Source of the DNA: Dromiciops gliroides
Taxonomy: Eukaryota > Chordata > Mammalia > Microbiotheria > Microbiotheriidae
NCBI RefSeq assembly: GCF_019393635.1
Contig: NC_057864.1
Coordinates: 496,200,716 to 496,264,715, forward strand
Direction: 5' to 3'
Length of the DNA stretch: 64,000 nt
The position numbers and the translations under genes were made by a program. Below the pieces are notes generated by a model that saw nothing but the letters and a program-made list of their open reading frames with translations, had not been told where the DNA came from and made no database searches. Below, one piece after another: positions 46,829 to 57,985 of this stretch; positions within the stretch are counted from its first letter, which is position 1, and every line of letters starts with the position of its first letter.

Positions 46829-49800
46829 GTGCGAGGGGGGATGGGCGCGGGGGGCCGGGGCGGGCCCGGAGGCCCCCCGGGCCTGAGGCCTGCCTGCCCG
46901 CCGCCTGCCCGCCTCCGCTGCCTGCAGGCCCCGGGGCCTCCTCCTCTGCTGCCCCTCCTCCCCATCCCTCCCCTGCTCCTCCTTCCCTCCCCCTCCTCCC
47001 CATCCCTCCTCTGCTCCTCCTCCCCTCCCCCTCCTCCCCATCCCTCCCTGCTCCTCCTCCTCTGCTGCCCCTCCTCCCCATCCCTCCCCTGCTCCTCCTC
47101 CCCTCCCCCTCTTCCCCATCCATCCTCTGCTCCCCCTCCCTCCCCCACATCTCCCCTCCCCCACATCTCCCCCTCCCCCTCCTCCCCCTCCTCCCCCTCC
47201 CTCCCCCACATCTCCTCCTTCTCTCCTCCCCATCCCCTCCCCCCCTCCCCATCCCCTCCCTCCCCCACCTTCATCCCCTCCCTCTCTCCTGCCCCTCCCC
47301 CTCTTTTCCTCCTATCTTGTCCCTCCTCCTGCCCCTCCCCCCTCATCTCCATCTTCCTCCCTCCCTCCCCTCTGCTTGCTCCTCCTCTGTGCTCCTGGTG
47401 CTCCTCTTGGGGACATCCCTCTTCTTCCTTCCTTCCAGCCCCTTCTCCTTCTCCTTGCTTCCCTCCCTGTTGGCTGGAGAGTCCTCCTATTCTTTGGGCC
47501 AGCCTCCTTACCCCTTCCTTTTTACTTGCTTCCCTCTCTATCTCTTTCCTTCTCTCTATCTCTTTCCTTCCCTCTCCCTCCCATCCTTCTTCTTCCTTCC
47601 TCCCTTCCTTCCTCCTTCCCTCCCTCCTCCCCTCCCTTTTTCTGCTCCCTCCCCCTTTCTCTTCTCCCTCCCCTCTCCCCCTCCTTCTTCCTTCCCCTCC
47701 TCCTCTCCCTCTCCTCCCTCCTCCCCCACCCTCCTCCTCTTCTCTCCTCCCTCCTTCCCTTCCTTCCTCCTTCATCCCCTCCCTCTTTCTGCTCCCTCCT
47801 CTCCCTTTCTCTCCTTCCCCTCCCTCTTCCTTCCCCTCCTCCTCTCCCTCCCTCCTCCTCTCCCTCTTTCTGTTCCCTCCTCTCCCTCCCCCTCCCTCTT
47901 TCTTCCCCTCCTCCCTTTTCTTCTCTCCTCCCTCCTTCCTCCTCCCCCTCCCTCTTCCTTCCCCTCCTCCCTCTCCCTCTCTCCTCCCTCCTTCCCCTCC
48001 TCTGCCTCCTCCCTCCCCATCCCTTTTTCCTCTCCCTCCCCCCTCCCTCTTCCTTCCCCTCCTCCCTCTCTCCTCTCTCCTCCCCCTCCCTCTTCCTTCC
48101 CCCCTCCTTTCCTTCTCTCCTGTCCCTCTCCTCCCTCCTCCCCTCCCCCCTCCCCTCCCTTTCTCCTCTCCCTCCTCCTCCCTCTTCCTTCCTCTCCTCC
48201 CTCTCCTCTCCCTCCTCCCACCTCTTTCTTTCCCCCCTTTCCTTCTCTCCTCCTCCCCTTCAGTGATGAGTAGGGCCTGGCCCTCTGGCTCCATCTTCCC
48301 TCCCTTGCACATGAGGGGCAGGGGGGAAGGCAGGGTGTTGCCAGGAGCCCCATCTCTTGTTCTTCTCTCCACCACCCCAGCCTGTCTGGAGGCAGGAACC
48401 TGCAGAAAGGGGCAGTCTCGGGAAGAGCTGCCCTGCCCCGGGCTCCTTGAGCTCTGTGCCTCCCTCCTTGGTGCCCATGGGCTGGGGGCCGACTCTGGTG
48501 CCCCCTCTGGCCCATCTGAGTCTGATGTCTTGGAGCCCCATGATTCCCACCTGGAGGGTACCGTTCAGGAGCATTACTGGGGTTTGTTGGTCAGCTCTTG
48601 CCCTTCGAGGGTCACCTCCCAAGGGCCAAAGGCCTCACTCCAGGGGCCTGGCAATCGGCATCTGTGGCCCCCTTGGTTTTCTAGGAAGCCTCTAGCCAGG
48701 CCTCTCTCTGGGCAGCCGCTGCCCCCCTGGGACCCCTGGCCCGAAGCCTGCCCGCCCCCTTCTCCTCGTTAGCAGAGGTGGGTCATTAAGGAGAGGCCAG
48801 GCCTTCCCTGGGCTTGCCCCGTCACCTTCCAGGATGCTTTTGCTGACAGCCTTCTGGGTGAAAAGGGCCAAGGCCCTGTGCTGCTCCTTGGAGCTCTCTG
48901 TGGTTTTTCCCTGGTCACCTTTGCTTTAGTCGGGGCCCTCAGCTCTCTGTAGGGCTCTCATCTGTAGGGGCCTTGTTGGTCCCATGCCCCACGGTCGAGG
49001 GTCTGTGGGTGCAAGGATTTTTCCCCATCCACAGCTTCTGGCCATCTTTCCGGCCATCCTTCCTCATGCCCACCTTGGAACGGAAGGCCTCAAGGGGAGA
49101 GGTGGAGGCCTTGCTTTGGGGAGCCCTCGTGCAGCTCTTCGTGGAAGCGCTGTGGGCTCCATGGAGGCCCCGGAAGCACATTTGTGGTAGTCCTTAGCCC
49201 CCATGAGGATCCAGCGGAGAGTCAGTGTCTCTGTGCCTTAGTCCTCGCAGGGGGATCTTTGAAGTTAACGCTTGTAGGTGGCGGCCTGTCCTTGACTCTC
49301 CCTTTTCACACGTGGTTTGGCTCTTGGCTGGGCCCAGCTGGTGGGGCAGGAAAGCCTTTCCCTTGGACAGGTGGCTACCATTATTATTATTTGAAAGCCT
49401 CCTGCCTTAGGCCAACATCACGTGCTCCTGAGAGCTTGGAGCAGAGGCGCTGGTTTGTGGAGGGTCTTGTGGGTCTGATGAACGTGTGCGCTCTGTTCCT
49501 CAAGGGATTCCCCACTTGCCTGCCCCCTGGCTTGGGCCCCCGAGAGTGGCCAGCCCTTCTCAGGGGATTGGCGGTGCAAGACCAGCTTGCCCGCAGACGC
49601 TCATCGTAGGGGCGTGGGGGCCGGTGCTTTGTGTCAGTTTTCCTCCTCCGTGGCCTGGGTATTGGCTCAACCAGGGCTGGAATGAATGGGGAGGGGAATG
49701 CCATCCACTGAGCCCTTCTTCCTTGCTGTGGTGGACTGTGGCAGGTTGGCTCCTTGCCTGAAGGCTCAGCCTCTTCTGGAGGTTGTTGTTCATGGCCCGC

Positions 49801-50089
49801 CTTGTTGGGGTGCCTGTCCAAAGAGCTTTATCCTGGACGCCGCTCTGTCTCTGCACTCCCCTCCTCAGGGTGTCTGCATCCCCTGTCCCGTGAGGGCCCT
49901 TCTGCACACAGTCACCACCAGGTGGGTGCGATAGTGGCCTTCACGCTGGCTCAGCCATTGCTGGCAATGGGACCCTAGCGTTTGTGCCCCCTCCTGCTCA
50001 GTGGTCTTCAGGAAGCTCCCAGGGACCTTTTGGCTAGAAGACAAGTCTCTTAGCCTAGCATCTATTTATTTATTTATCCATCCACTCAT

Positions 50090-50120
<31 letters not shown>

Positions 50121-53100
50121 CTTACCCACTCATTCATTCATTCATTTATTTATTTTTTACTTTTTATTTATTTATTTATTTATTTTTGCGGGGCAATGGG
50201 GGTTAAGTGACTTGCCCAGGGTCACACAGCTAGTAAGTGTCAAGTGTCTGAGGCCGGATGTGAACTCAGGTCCTCCTGAATCTAGGGCCCGTGCTTCATC
50301 CACTGTGCCACCTAGCCGCCCCTTAGCCTAGCATTTATGCTGCCAAGACTGGCTCTGGCCCAGCTCTGTAGCCAACTCCGCCTCCATCTTGGTCCTTCTC
50401 TGTGCCTCCTCTGGGAGCCTTCACTTTACTGGCCTTCCCGGCAGACTTCTCCAAGGCAAAAGATGTTCGAGCGTTTGTCTTTGTGCTTAGTTGATACTTG
50501 GCCAGTCTGGACCCTCGAACAAGAGGAACTGAGGGATCAGAATGCCACCTGTGACCACGCCGGCTGGGTGACTGCTTGACAGGGGCAGGCCAAGGCAGGC
50601 TGAGAGCTTGCCTGGCTGAGCAGGGGAGTGGGGGGCCCTTGTGGGGGTGAGCGTGTCCTCAGGACTGACCTGTGCATTTTCTGCTGAAGAATCAGGGGTG
50701 GAGAAATATGGAAGTATCCATTTAAAAGCAGGGTCCTGATGGGGTCATCTGGGGTTCCCTGCGAGCCTGGTGGCACTGGAGAGAGGCCCCAGGCCTCGAC
50801 CATGTGTGGAGACACTGAAGGCCAGAACCCAGAGGGCCGCTCCCTCGGGCGTCCGGCCCCCTCAGCAGAAAGGCTGCCTTGGCTCCCTGGAGGCTTCTTG
50901 GTCTTTTCTGTGGTGCCCCATAGCTCTTCATGGACAGCAGGAAAGTGTTGGCATGCCACTTGTCAGCAGGCTTGGTTTCTGCCCAGCTGCACAACTGGGC
51001 TGCAGTATGGGTTGGGGGTGGAGGGTAGGAAGACCCCGGTTCAATTCCTGCCCCCAGATCTTAGCCTTGGGACAGCTTGGGACAAGTCATTCCTTCCCTC
51101 AGTTGCACAGCAGTGAGGGTTGGTCAGATGGGCTCAGTTCCTCAGGTCCCATAGGTCCTTGTAGTAGGCAGAGAGGAGACGAGGTTTCCTCTTTGTTTTG
51201 TTTTTGGTCAGGCGGTCCTTTTTGGCTTCTCCTCGAGCAGCCCGGTGTTTGGGGGCTGGTGATGGCTCAGTGGCTTAGTGCCAGCCCAGGGGCTTGGCCC
51301 CTTAAGGTTGCTTTACTTGGCATTTTTCTGACTCTTGGGGAGCTTGGCTATCTTTTCCTGGGACAATAAATGGTCTTCATTTCTCCCCTTCTCGATGGGC
51401 TTCGGGTCCTCAGAGAATCGAGGGCCACAGAGATGTTTCCAATTGATTTCTTTTTGTTTCATTTCAGAGAGATTAGTTTTGTCTTTGTTTCTGCTGTTTG
51501 ATTGGATGTGCTGGCTCCTCTGGGGAGCTGAGTCAAACCTGCAGGGTCGGAGGTTTCCTGAGTCAGGAAGTTGCCTTGGGGGGTGATGTGGGAGTCTTGG
51601 GGCCTGTGCAACCCCTTGCTTTTCTGAGCAGTTTTTGTGAAAGCATGGATTGATCCATGGGGGGGCCTTGGGCTCTGTCTTCTGGTCCATCAGTCTGCTT
51701 TTTGCCTCCTCCAGTGGGAGAAATTGTTGGGAGTCATTGCTGGTGAGTTCTAGGGGCCTTCTCTAGTACTGGGAAGGGGGTGGGGGGCTGGGTTTGGGGG
51801 GTCTCAGTGCTGCCTCCTACTTCTTTTTGAAAAGGACCTAAAAGTGGTCAAATGGAAGCACATTATTCTCTGTGTGTCTTGGGAAAGCCAGAGGCTTTCA
51901 GGCTGTGCTTGCCCATCCTGGATACAAGGGTGAACCTCTCCGCCTTCAGGCCAGGGGCTCTCACCCTGTGGCTCAGCCTTTGTCCTGATTTATTGGGCAC
52001 AATCCAGATTTGAAGAATGTGACTTGGGCCCTCTGATTGGCTCAGCTCTCTGTGTGCATGCAGGGTGTGTGTGTGTGTGCGTGCTTGTGTGTGTGTGTAC
52101 ACGCACGCTTGCTTGCATGCCTGCCATAGGGACCACCAGCAGGCTTCAAGCCGAGTCCAGAGAGAGGCAGGAAGAGGGAAGTGAAGAGAGGGAGGAATGG
52201 AAAAGAGGGGGCTGGGCCCTCACCCTCAGGACAACTTTCCTGACCTTGGAAGATGGTGGTGGAGAAGAAGCAAATTCACTTTGGGGTCCCCTTTTGCCCC
52301 CCAGTTCAGCAGGGCTCCCTGTGGCCTCCCTCTGACTGTGAGCAAGCACTTTGCCCTGTGAGGAGGAGCTGCTTATGCACGTTTTAAAGATGAGCCTGTG
52401 ACTGAGGGCAGAGGCGTCATTTGAACCCTCTGCCGCCTGCCTTCCTAAGCGTAGGGCCCTCCTTCCACCAATGGCCTGGGCCTTTGCAAAGTCCCCCATG
52501 GCTGGGAGGTGGAGCTGGCTGGCCACAGGATCTCTGGGGCAGCCGGGAGAGCCCGTCCCCTTCCAGGGCAGCCTCAGTGCTCTCAGTGGCAGGAGGGTTT
52601 GCCTGAATTGGCCCCTTGGCAGTTTCTCCCGTCACTCCTGGTTCTTGCCAATAGAGTACTTGGCCTGGAGAGTCAGGAAGGCTTGAGTTCAAATTTGGCC
52701 TTAGACACTTAATAGCTGTAGGATTCTGAGCAAATCACTGAGTCTCTGTCTGCCTGTAACCCTGCCTACCTCCCAGGGGGGTTGTGAGGATCCTGGGAGA
52801 TTGTTTGTAAAGTGCGGGGGCTTCCAAAAAGACCAAAGCCTTAGAGGAGACGTAAGGAGTAAGTCTGAAGGTGCCCTGGGAGGGGGCGCCCCACCAGACG
52901 GGGGTGGGGGGGATCAGAGAGAGGAGGGTTCTGACAGGAGATGGGGCCTGGGTTGTCTTTTACCAGAGCAGGTGGGAGGGCATCCCAGGCCTGGGTCACA
53001 GCCAGGGCAAAGGCATGAAGGTGGGAGCTGGAGGAATAGAACCTAGAAAGGCTGGGTGGGGCTGGTAGAACGCCCCCGCCTTCCTCGAGTTGGGGAGGAG

Positions 53101-55422
53101 GCTTTGGGAAGGCCTTTGGGCCCCAAGAGGTCTCTCTTTGTGGGTGGCGGCAGCTCTTGTGCCTCAGGAGGCATGTGGGGAGTTCTGGGAGACATTCCAT
53201 TTCCTCTCTCTCTTCACAGGAAGGAGTGAAAACGGAGAATGATCACATCAACCTGAAGGTAGCCGGGCAGGATGGGTCAGTGGTCCAGTTCAAAATTAAG
53301 CGGCACACACCTCTGAACAAATTAATGAAGGCCTATTGTGAGAGACAGGTACGGGGATGGAGGGCCTTCTGCTGAGAGTAACACTGGCCATCTGCCTGTC
53401 ATGGGGAGGCTGCTGACCCCTCCACATGGCTGCGGTCCCCCTTTGCAGCAGGCCCAGAGCACACCCAGGGCCTCAGGCGGTCAACAGCTTCGTGCTCAGA
53501 GGTGATTGGCCACCCCTGGCAAGGGTCTAGGAGTGAGCTTTAGAAACTTCACAAACAAGTGTGATGTGTGTGGTCACTTGTGTGGCATCAGCTACACAAA
53601 GCCACCCCATTCAGTCCTTTGGCCATAGACCATCCACAGGGCACTGAACAGAGCAGTGCTTAAGGGAGGGAGTGGGAAGGGGGTGAGGGGGACGCTGCTT
53701 CTCTGGGGAGAACCTGGTCTGCATTAGAGTGGGAGCGAGGCCCGCTGCTCGGCCCTCAGCCTGCTTTTTGGCCAGAGCCCAAACGAAACTCCCAGTGAGT
53801 ACTCACTTCCCATTTCTTCAAGGAAGACTTCCGCCCCGCTTGAAAACTTCCAGGAAATTTCCTCTTGGGTTTCCTTTAAAGAGAAAGGGAGGTCAAGTCC
53901 TGAGCCCAGGTCCCCCTGCTGGCCAGTAATCCCCAGGGAGCCAAGAAGAGCTGTCGCCGGTTGGGGTCGGCAGCAGGCTCCATCTAACAGGGAGCCGGGG
54001 AGGGAAGGCTTGGAGGCTTCTCTCTCAGGACGAATGAGCCGGGCAGCTCTGCCCCCCACCTCCGCTGCCTCTGATTTTGGTGGGGTGAGGGCTCATTTGA
54101 GTTGCCTCTCTCTAAGTGGGGACCTGGATGAGAGGGGAGGATGCACGTGGCTCTTGGGCACCGCAGACCCCAGGGCTGCCCCTGTTCGGAGGCCCTCCTG
54201 GCTTGGGGCCTCCTGGGCTGGCGCCGAATCCTTTGGCTTCATGTCTCAGGGCTTCTGAAGAATCATCTTTTTTTTTTTTTAAGTGAGACAATTGGGGTTA
54301 AGCGACTTGCCCAGGGTCACACAGCTAGTAAGTGCTAAGTGTTTGAGGCTGGATTTGAACTCAGGTCCTCTTGACTCCAGGACCGGTGCTCTATCCACTG
54401 CACCACCTAGCGGCCCCCTGAAGCATCATCTTAATGCATCTCGAAGCCTGCTTTCCTTAGGCTTCTATGCTTGGCCCAGCCCCCTTCACTTGGCCAGTGC
54501 AGGCAGGTGGGCACTGTCCCTTGATGGTGTTGGAGGCGGACCCCCCCCCACCTTTGACGAGACATACCTAGAGTCTTCCTCCCCCTCCTCTCTCCTCCCT
54601 TCCCCACCCACGACTAAAGAAATCAGGACGAAGCACCCACCTTTTTTCAGCCGTGAATGGAGGAAGAACTTCAGAGGTCACGGTCTCTTGCCTTTTTGCC
54701 CAGGGTGGTCAGTGCTGGTGTTCTGGGGCACACGCCTCTCTGACCCATTTACCAAACGCTTCCAGACTCACCGAGTTGTGGCGAGAAGTGTTAGATAACG
54801 TGGCTTTCACAGGAATAGTTTGCAACTCAGGAGGTAACAGCCCGTCCTGATGGGTGTTTTTTAAATTTCAGGGCTTGTCAATGAGACAGATTCGATTCAG
54901 GTTTGATGGACAACCGATTAATGAGACGGATACCCCCGCACAGGTAGGAGCCAGGGCCGAGTGCCCAGAGCCGCCTCTGGACAGACCCTGAAGCCGACCT
55001 TCCCATTTGGGATTGGCGGGGTGGGAAATGGGGAGCCCTGTGCTTGTGGGGGCACTGACGTGGCCACCACCATGGAGGTCTGTGGGGGGGCCCAGGAGCT
55101 GAGCTTCCTGCTGGGTGAGGGGAAGCCTCACCTCTGACCTTAGTCGTCTCGTGTCACCATCCCTCTCTTACCCTGTCCAGAGGGGATGGGCAGAGTGCCC
55201 TCCCTCTGGGGGGCAGCGCCATAAGGGAGCCCCACGGGAACCCAGGCCGTGGGGGGGGGTGCCTCTGCCCACTGGGTGCCCCAGCCATCCTCAGAGCCCA
55301 GCTGCTAACGAGCCCATGTTTCTTTTCTTCCCCTCTGGTCCCTCCTGGGGCCCGAGCAGCTGGAGATGGAAGATGAAGACACGATCGATGTGTTCCAGCA
55401 GCAGACGGGGGGAGTGTGTTAG
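46808..55422 (+). CDS. SUMO3: SUMO3, small ubiquitin-like modifier 3 (four exons)
   Basis: Exons 46808-46828, 53220-53348, 54872-54943 and 55360-55422 join in frame to a 94-residue protein. The N-terminus [16 protein letters not shown] separates SUMO3 from SUMO2 (MADEKPKEGVKTENNDH). The beta-grasp ubiquitin fold follows, with VKTE at residues 10-13 (a consensus SUMO acceptor site, allowing poly-SUMO chains), [21 protein letters not shown] and the exposed loop to QQQTGG. Cleavage after the diglycine by SENP proteases exposes the C-terminus for SAE1/UBA2 and UBC9. Only Val-Cys follows the diglycine, whereas human SUMO3 has eleven residues there; this tail is like SUMO2. Human has Ser where this has Asn in PLNKL. 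All introns are GT-AG. Intron 1 is 6.4 kb. The split gene and native promoter exclude a processed copy. Confidence 0.97.
46935..48265. repeat. 1.3-kb polypyrimidine tract in SUMO3 intron 1
   Basis: Nearly pure C/T on the + strand, built from CTCCTCCCC, CCTTCCCTCC and CTCCCCATCCCTCC motifs, starting about 100 bp after exon 1. It lacks stop codons in several frames, producing the false 296-654-residue frames on both strands. Confidence 0.97.
48270..50040. other. SUMO3 intron 1, no feature recognised
   Basis: GC-rich unique intronic sequence. Open frames lack family or splice support. Confidence 0.45.
50062..50321 (-). mobile_element. CORE-SINE with expanded (TTTA)n tail
   Basis: Target duplication CTTAGCCTAGCAT at 50049-50061 and 50322-50334. 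The 3' tail has expanded into a TTTA/TTCA microsatellite (50062-50184). Confidence 0.95.
50340..52650. other. SUMO3 intron 1, no feature recognised
   Basis: Unique sequence with a short degenerate GT run at 52066-52100. No exon or RNA gene recognised. Confidence 0.45.
52655..52815 (+). mobile_element. MON1-like CORE-SINE
   Basis: CTGGAGAGTCAGGAAGG, TTGAGTTCAAATTTGGCC, then CTACCTCCCAGGGGGGTTGTG and TTGTTTGTAAAGTGC. Diverged. Confidence 0.75.
53220..53348 (+). CDS. SUMO3: SUMO3 exon 2
   Basis: Acceptor CTCTTCACAG, donor CAG|GTACGG. 43 codons, [13 protein letters not shown] to KAYCERQ, phase 0 at both ends. Confidence 0.97.
53349..54250. other. SUMO3 intron 2, unique part
   Basis: No feature recognised before the SINE. 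Confidence 0.45.
54269..54417 (-). mobile_element. CORE-SINE in SUMO3 intron 2
   Basis: Target duplication CTGAAGAATCATCTT / CTGAAGCATCATCTT at 54254-54268 and 54418-54432. Confidence 0.96.
54872..54943 (+). CDS. SUMO3: SUMO3 exon 3
   Basis: Acceptor TTTAAATTTCAG, donor CAG|GTAGGA. 24 codons, [17 protein letters not shown] to TDTPAQ. Confidence 0.97.
55360..55422 (+). CDS. SUMO3: SUMO3 exon 4, coding part
   Basis: Acceptor GGGGCCCGAGCAG. Encodes [20 protein letters not shown], then TAG. The diglycine is in place. The tail beyond it is two residues. Confidence 0.97.
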   Translation: MEMEDEDTIDVFQQQTGGVC

Positions 55423-56240
55423 GCCTGCGGGCCGGAGCCCCCGGTGTCTTCCTCGGTCTTGGGATTGGCTGGTAGATAGGGAATGGTGGGATTCTTCCGC
55501 CCCTCTAGAGGACGCGGGTGCAAACTCTTTTCCTCTCTCTGCCTCACCGGCCGGAGTCTGTGCAACTGCCAACCATCCCAGCGGGAACGACGCCACACCT
55601 CGAATTGGGCCAATGTGGAATGTTCTCTTTGCTGAAGTAAAAGATTCTTGCTTGTTTGTCCTCACTTTCCTTCCTTCTCTCTCCCCCTTTGCTTTGGGGG
55701 CCAGACGTGCTGGCCCCCCGCGCTTGGGATGCTTCTGATCATGTAAATACTCCGGTCTAGTCACAGCAGCGGGGGGGAGGGGGAGCGGGTGGGTGCCTGC
55801 CTTGTCATCAGCTTAATCAGGATCCTACGCTGATCGATGTGCCGGGCTCCTGGAGGGAGGCGGGAGCGGGCTGCAGGGTGGGGTGGGGGTGGGGGGGTCG
55901 GAGGACCTGTTTGGATGGACAGGTGGGGTATAGCCCCAAAGCTCCAGCAGATGCCCCTCCCCCCTGCCCTCATGGGGGGGGGAGGGGACAGTTGGTCTGT
56001 GGGACAGAGATGGGCCTGGTGCTTTGTGTCCTCTGAGTCCTGTCGGGTGATCCATGGGGGGGGTCTATCCCCCTCCCCCCAGCGGCGCTTCCGCTCGTGT
56101 GAACCTGCCTGCTGAAGGTGGGTGGCTCTTTTCCTTTGGCCTTCCGTGTCTGTGGGCTCGGCTTGTCTCTTCTCGATTTGTACGTCTTCTGTTGTCCTTT
56201 ACTACTGTATACAGTAAATATAGTTTGGTACTCTGGCTCT
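55423..56240 (+). other. SUMO3: SUMO3 3'UTR
   Basis: No canonical AATAAA. AGTAAA variants lie at 55636-55641 and 56213-56218. The second, in ACAGTAAATATAG, is followed by GT-rich DNA and is the likelier distal end. Extent inferred. Confidence 0.6.
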
Positions 56241-56980
56241 TGGCTTGTGTTCCGCCCTCCCGCCGCCGCCCCCCTGCCCTCCAGCTCCCCCCATCCGACA
56301 GATGGAGAAACTGAGGCCCAGAGAGGGACTCCTGGCTACTTCCTGTGAATCGGGCCTTGGGGGATTTGGACATCGCCCTTCAGAGACCAAGAAACAAGGC
56401 AGGGTCTGCCCTCCCAGAGCTTCCATTCAGGGGGAGGGACACACCACACTGGGCAGCTCATTCAGTACAGAACCATTGGGTAGTGAAGGGTGAAGGGAGG
56501 GGGATGGCCTGGCCAAAGGCCTGGAGATGGGAGATGGAGGAGCCCATGCAAGTCCTGTAGCCTCTGGGCTTCATGGTGGAGACCCTGAACCAGATCCATT
56601 GCATTGAATTTTACCAGGGGCTCCCCTTAGGGACTGATCTCAGCCCCACCCTGCCAAGAGGGGGAAGGGAGGGCTTGGCCAGTCTGAGGCCCCTGCCCAG
56701 GCCCTGGGGATCCTTCTGATGCCATGGCCAAGGCATTTTGGAAATGACTGGGCCGCTTGGGCAAGCTTGGATGCCCTGGCCTCATTTGCCAGGACCAAGG
56801 GCATGCAGTGGGCGGGGAGGCTCGTGCCCCCTCTCTGGGAGCCCCCCATAAGCCTGCAGCCCTCTGGGCTGGGTCCCTGCCCTCCCCCTCCCCCAGCCGA
56901 CTAGTGGGTGCCTGGGCAGCCTTCCCTGGGGCTCCCAGACCCTGCGGGTTTAACCCGTGCTTTCCTCCCCATGGCAGGTC
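56240..56980. other. Spacer between SUMO3 and UBE2G2
   Basis: About 1.2 kb separates the SUMO3 end from UBE2G2. A MIR-like fragment (GACAGATGGAGAAACTGAGGC) lies near 56297. Nothing else recognised. Confidence 0.5.
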
Positions 56981-57059
56981 GGTTAGCCCCAACCTGCGGG
57001 CACAGCCCAGTGGGGGGGCCCCCCGAGTCTGGCCCCCAGGGACCCTGCACAAGGCCCCA

Positions 57060-57505
57060 AGCAGTTTCCCTGGCCCTCCCCTGGAGACGTCGTGCCACGT
57101 GGCCACTGAGCCCATGGCCGGCGCTCTCCGGTGCAGCTGCTGCGGGGGGCCTCTAGGGGGCGCCTCTCGTTTAAGCGGCCCCGTCTCAGTGACCCACCGC
57201 CACGCCCTAGTTCTGCCGGTCCCTTCCCCGTCCTCCCGTCCTCCCCCCCCCATAGCAATGGCGCCCTCCTGCCTGATCGCCGCGCACGCGCAAGTCCGCT
57301 GGCTGGGCGGGAGGCGGCGGGGACGTGCGCGCCCACGTGAGCCTGACGCAATGACGCAAACCCGGAAGAGGTTGGGGCGGGGCCGCGTCGACTCGGAAGC
57401 GGTCGGCGGCAGGGGGGGGTGGGGCGGACCGGCCGGGCCGGCGCAGGAAGAGGCTGCGGAGGAGGAGGAGGAGGAGGAGGAGGAAGAGGCGGCCGCGGGG
57501 ACGGG
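57060..57505 (+). promoter_or_regulatory. UBE2G2: UBE2G2 CpG-island promoter and 5'UTR
   Basis: Contains a GACGTC CRE core (57087-57092), CACGTG at 57097-57102 and 57334-57339, two abutting TGACGCAA elements (57344-57351, 57352-57359), ETS-like CCGGAAG near 57361, a GGGGCGGGG box and a (GGA)n run (57457-57487) just before the ATG. No TATA box. Confidence 0.72.
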
Positions 57506-57548
57506 ATGGCCGGGACGGCGCTCAAGCGGCTCATGGCCGAGTACAAGC
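57506..57548 (+). CDS. UBE2G2: UBE2G2 exon 1, ubiquitin-conjugating enzyme E2 G2 (gene continues beyond window)
   Basis: ATG in GACGGGATGGCC. Encodes MAGTALKRLMAEYK, the exact start of the 165-residue E2 in other mammals, plus one base of the next codon, then donor C|GTGAGT. This segment is the first alpha helix of the E2 fold; the catalytic Cys and acidic loop are in later exons. I searched for exon 2 (LTLNPPEGIVAG) to the window end and did not see it. In the family, UBE2G2 works with the E3 ligases gp78/AMFR and HRD1 at the ER membrane and builds Lys48 chains on ERAD substrates. Location after SUMO3 in the same direction matches human 21q22.3. Confidence 0.93.
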
Positions 57549-57927
57549 GTGAGTGCGGCCGGGCTGGCGGGGCGGGGGCAGTGCGCCTGCGCGGGCGGCG
57601 TCACGGCACCTGTGCGCCTGCGCGGGCGGCACGGCCTGGGCAAGGGCGCGGAGGCTGGCGATGGGCTGGGAGGCCGGGCCTCGGGGCGGGGCGGGGCGGG
57701 CCCTTTTTATAGAGCTGAGGCCCCGGGCAGGGACTTGCCTGGGACCAGGGTGGGAAACCTTTGGCGCCCCCCCCCCCCGACTTGGGAGGGGCCGGGGGAC
57801 ATCCGGGGGTGCGGTCCCCGGGACTCGTGGTTGGGGAACCCGACTCTTGGTTCGGTAGAGCTAACAGCGGCTCCAGGCCGAAGGGGAAGCGCCTGGGGGG
57901 GCGGGGCTGCTGCTGCTGGGCCCAGGT

Positions 57928-57985
57928 CCACACCGGCGTCCGCACTGGCATCCACACCGGCGTCCGCACTGGCATCCGCACCGGG
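57928..57985. repeat. Short tandem repeat, 24-bp unit
   Basis: A unit of CACACCGGCGTCCGCACTGG plus CATC repeats a little over two times. The codon-compatible period gives Thr/Gly/Val/Arg/Ile repeats in translation but no gene. Confidence 0.8.

Noticed and set aside
46432-48772. Very long frames (up to 654 residues) rich in Ser/Pro/Leu or Glu/Gly/Arg
   Set aside because: They come from the polypyrimidine tract and overlap SUMO3 exon 1 in the wrong frames.
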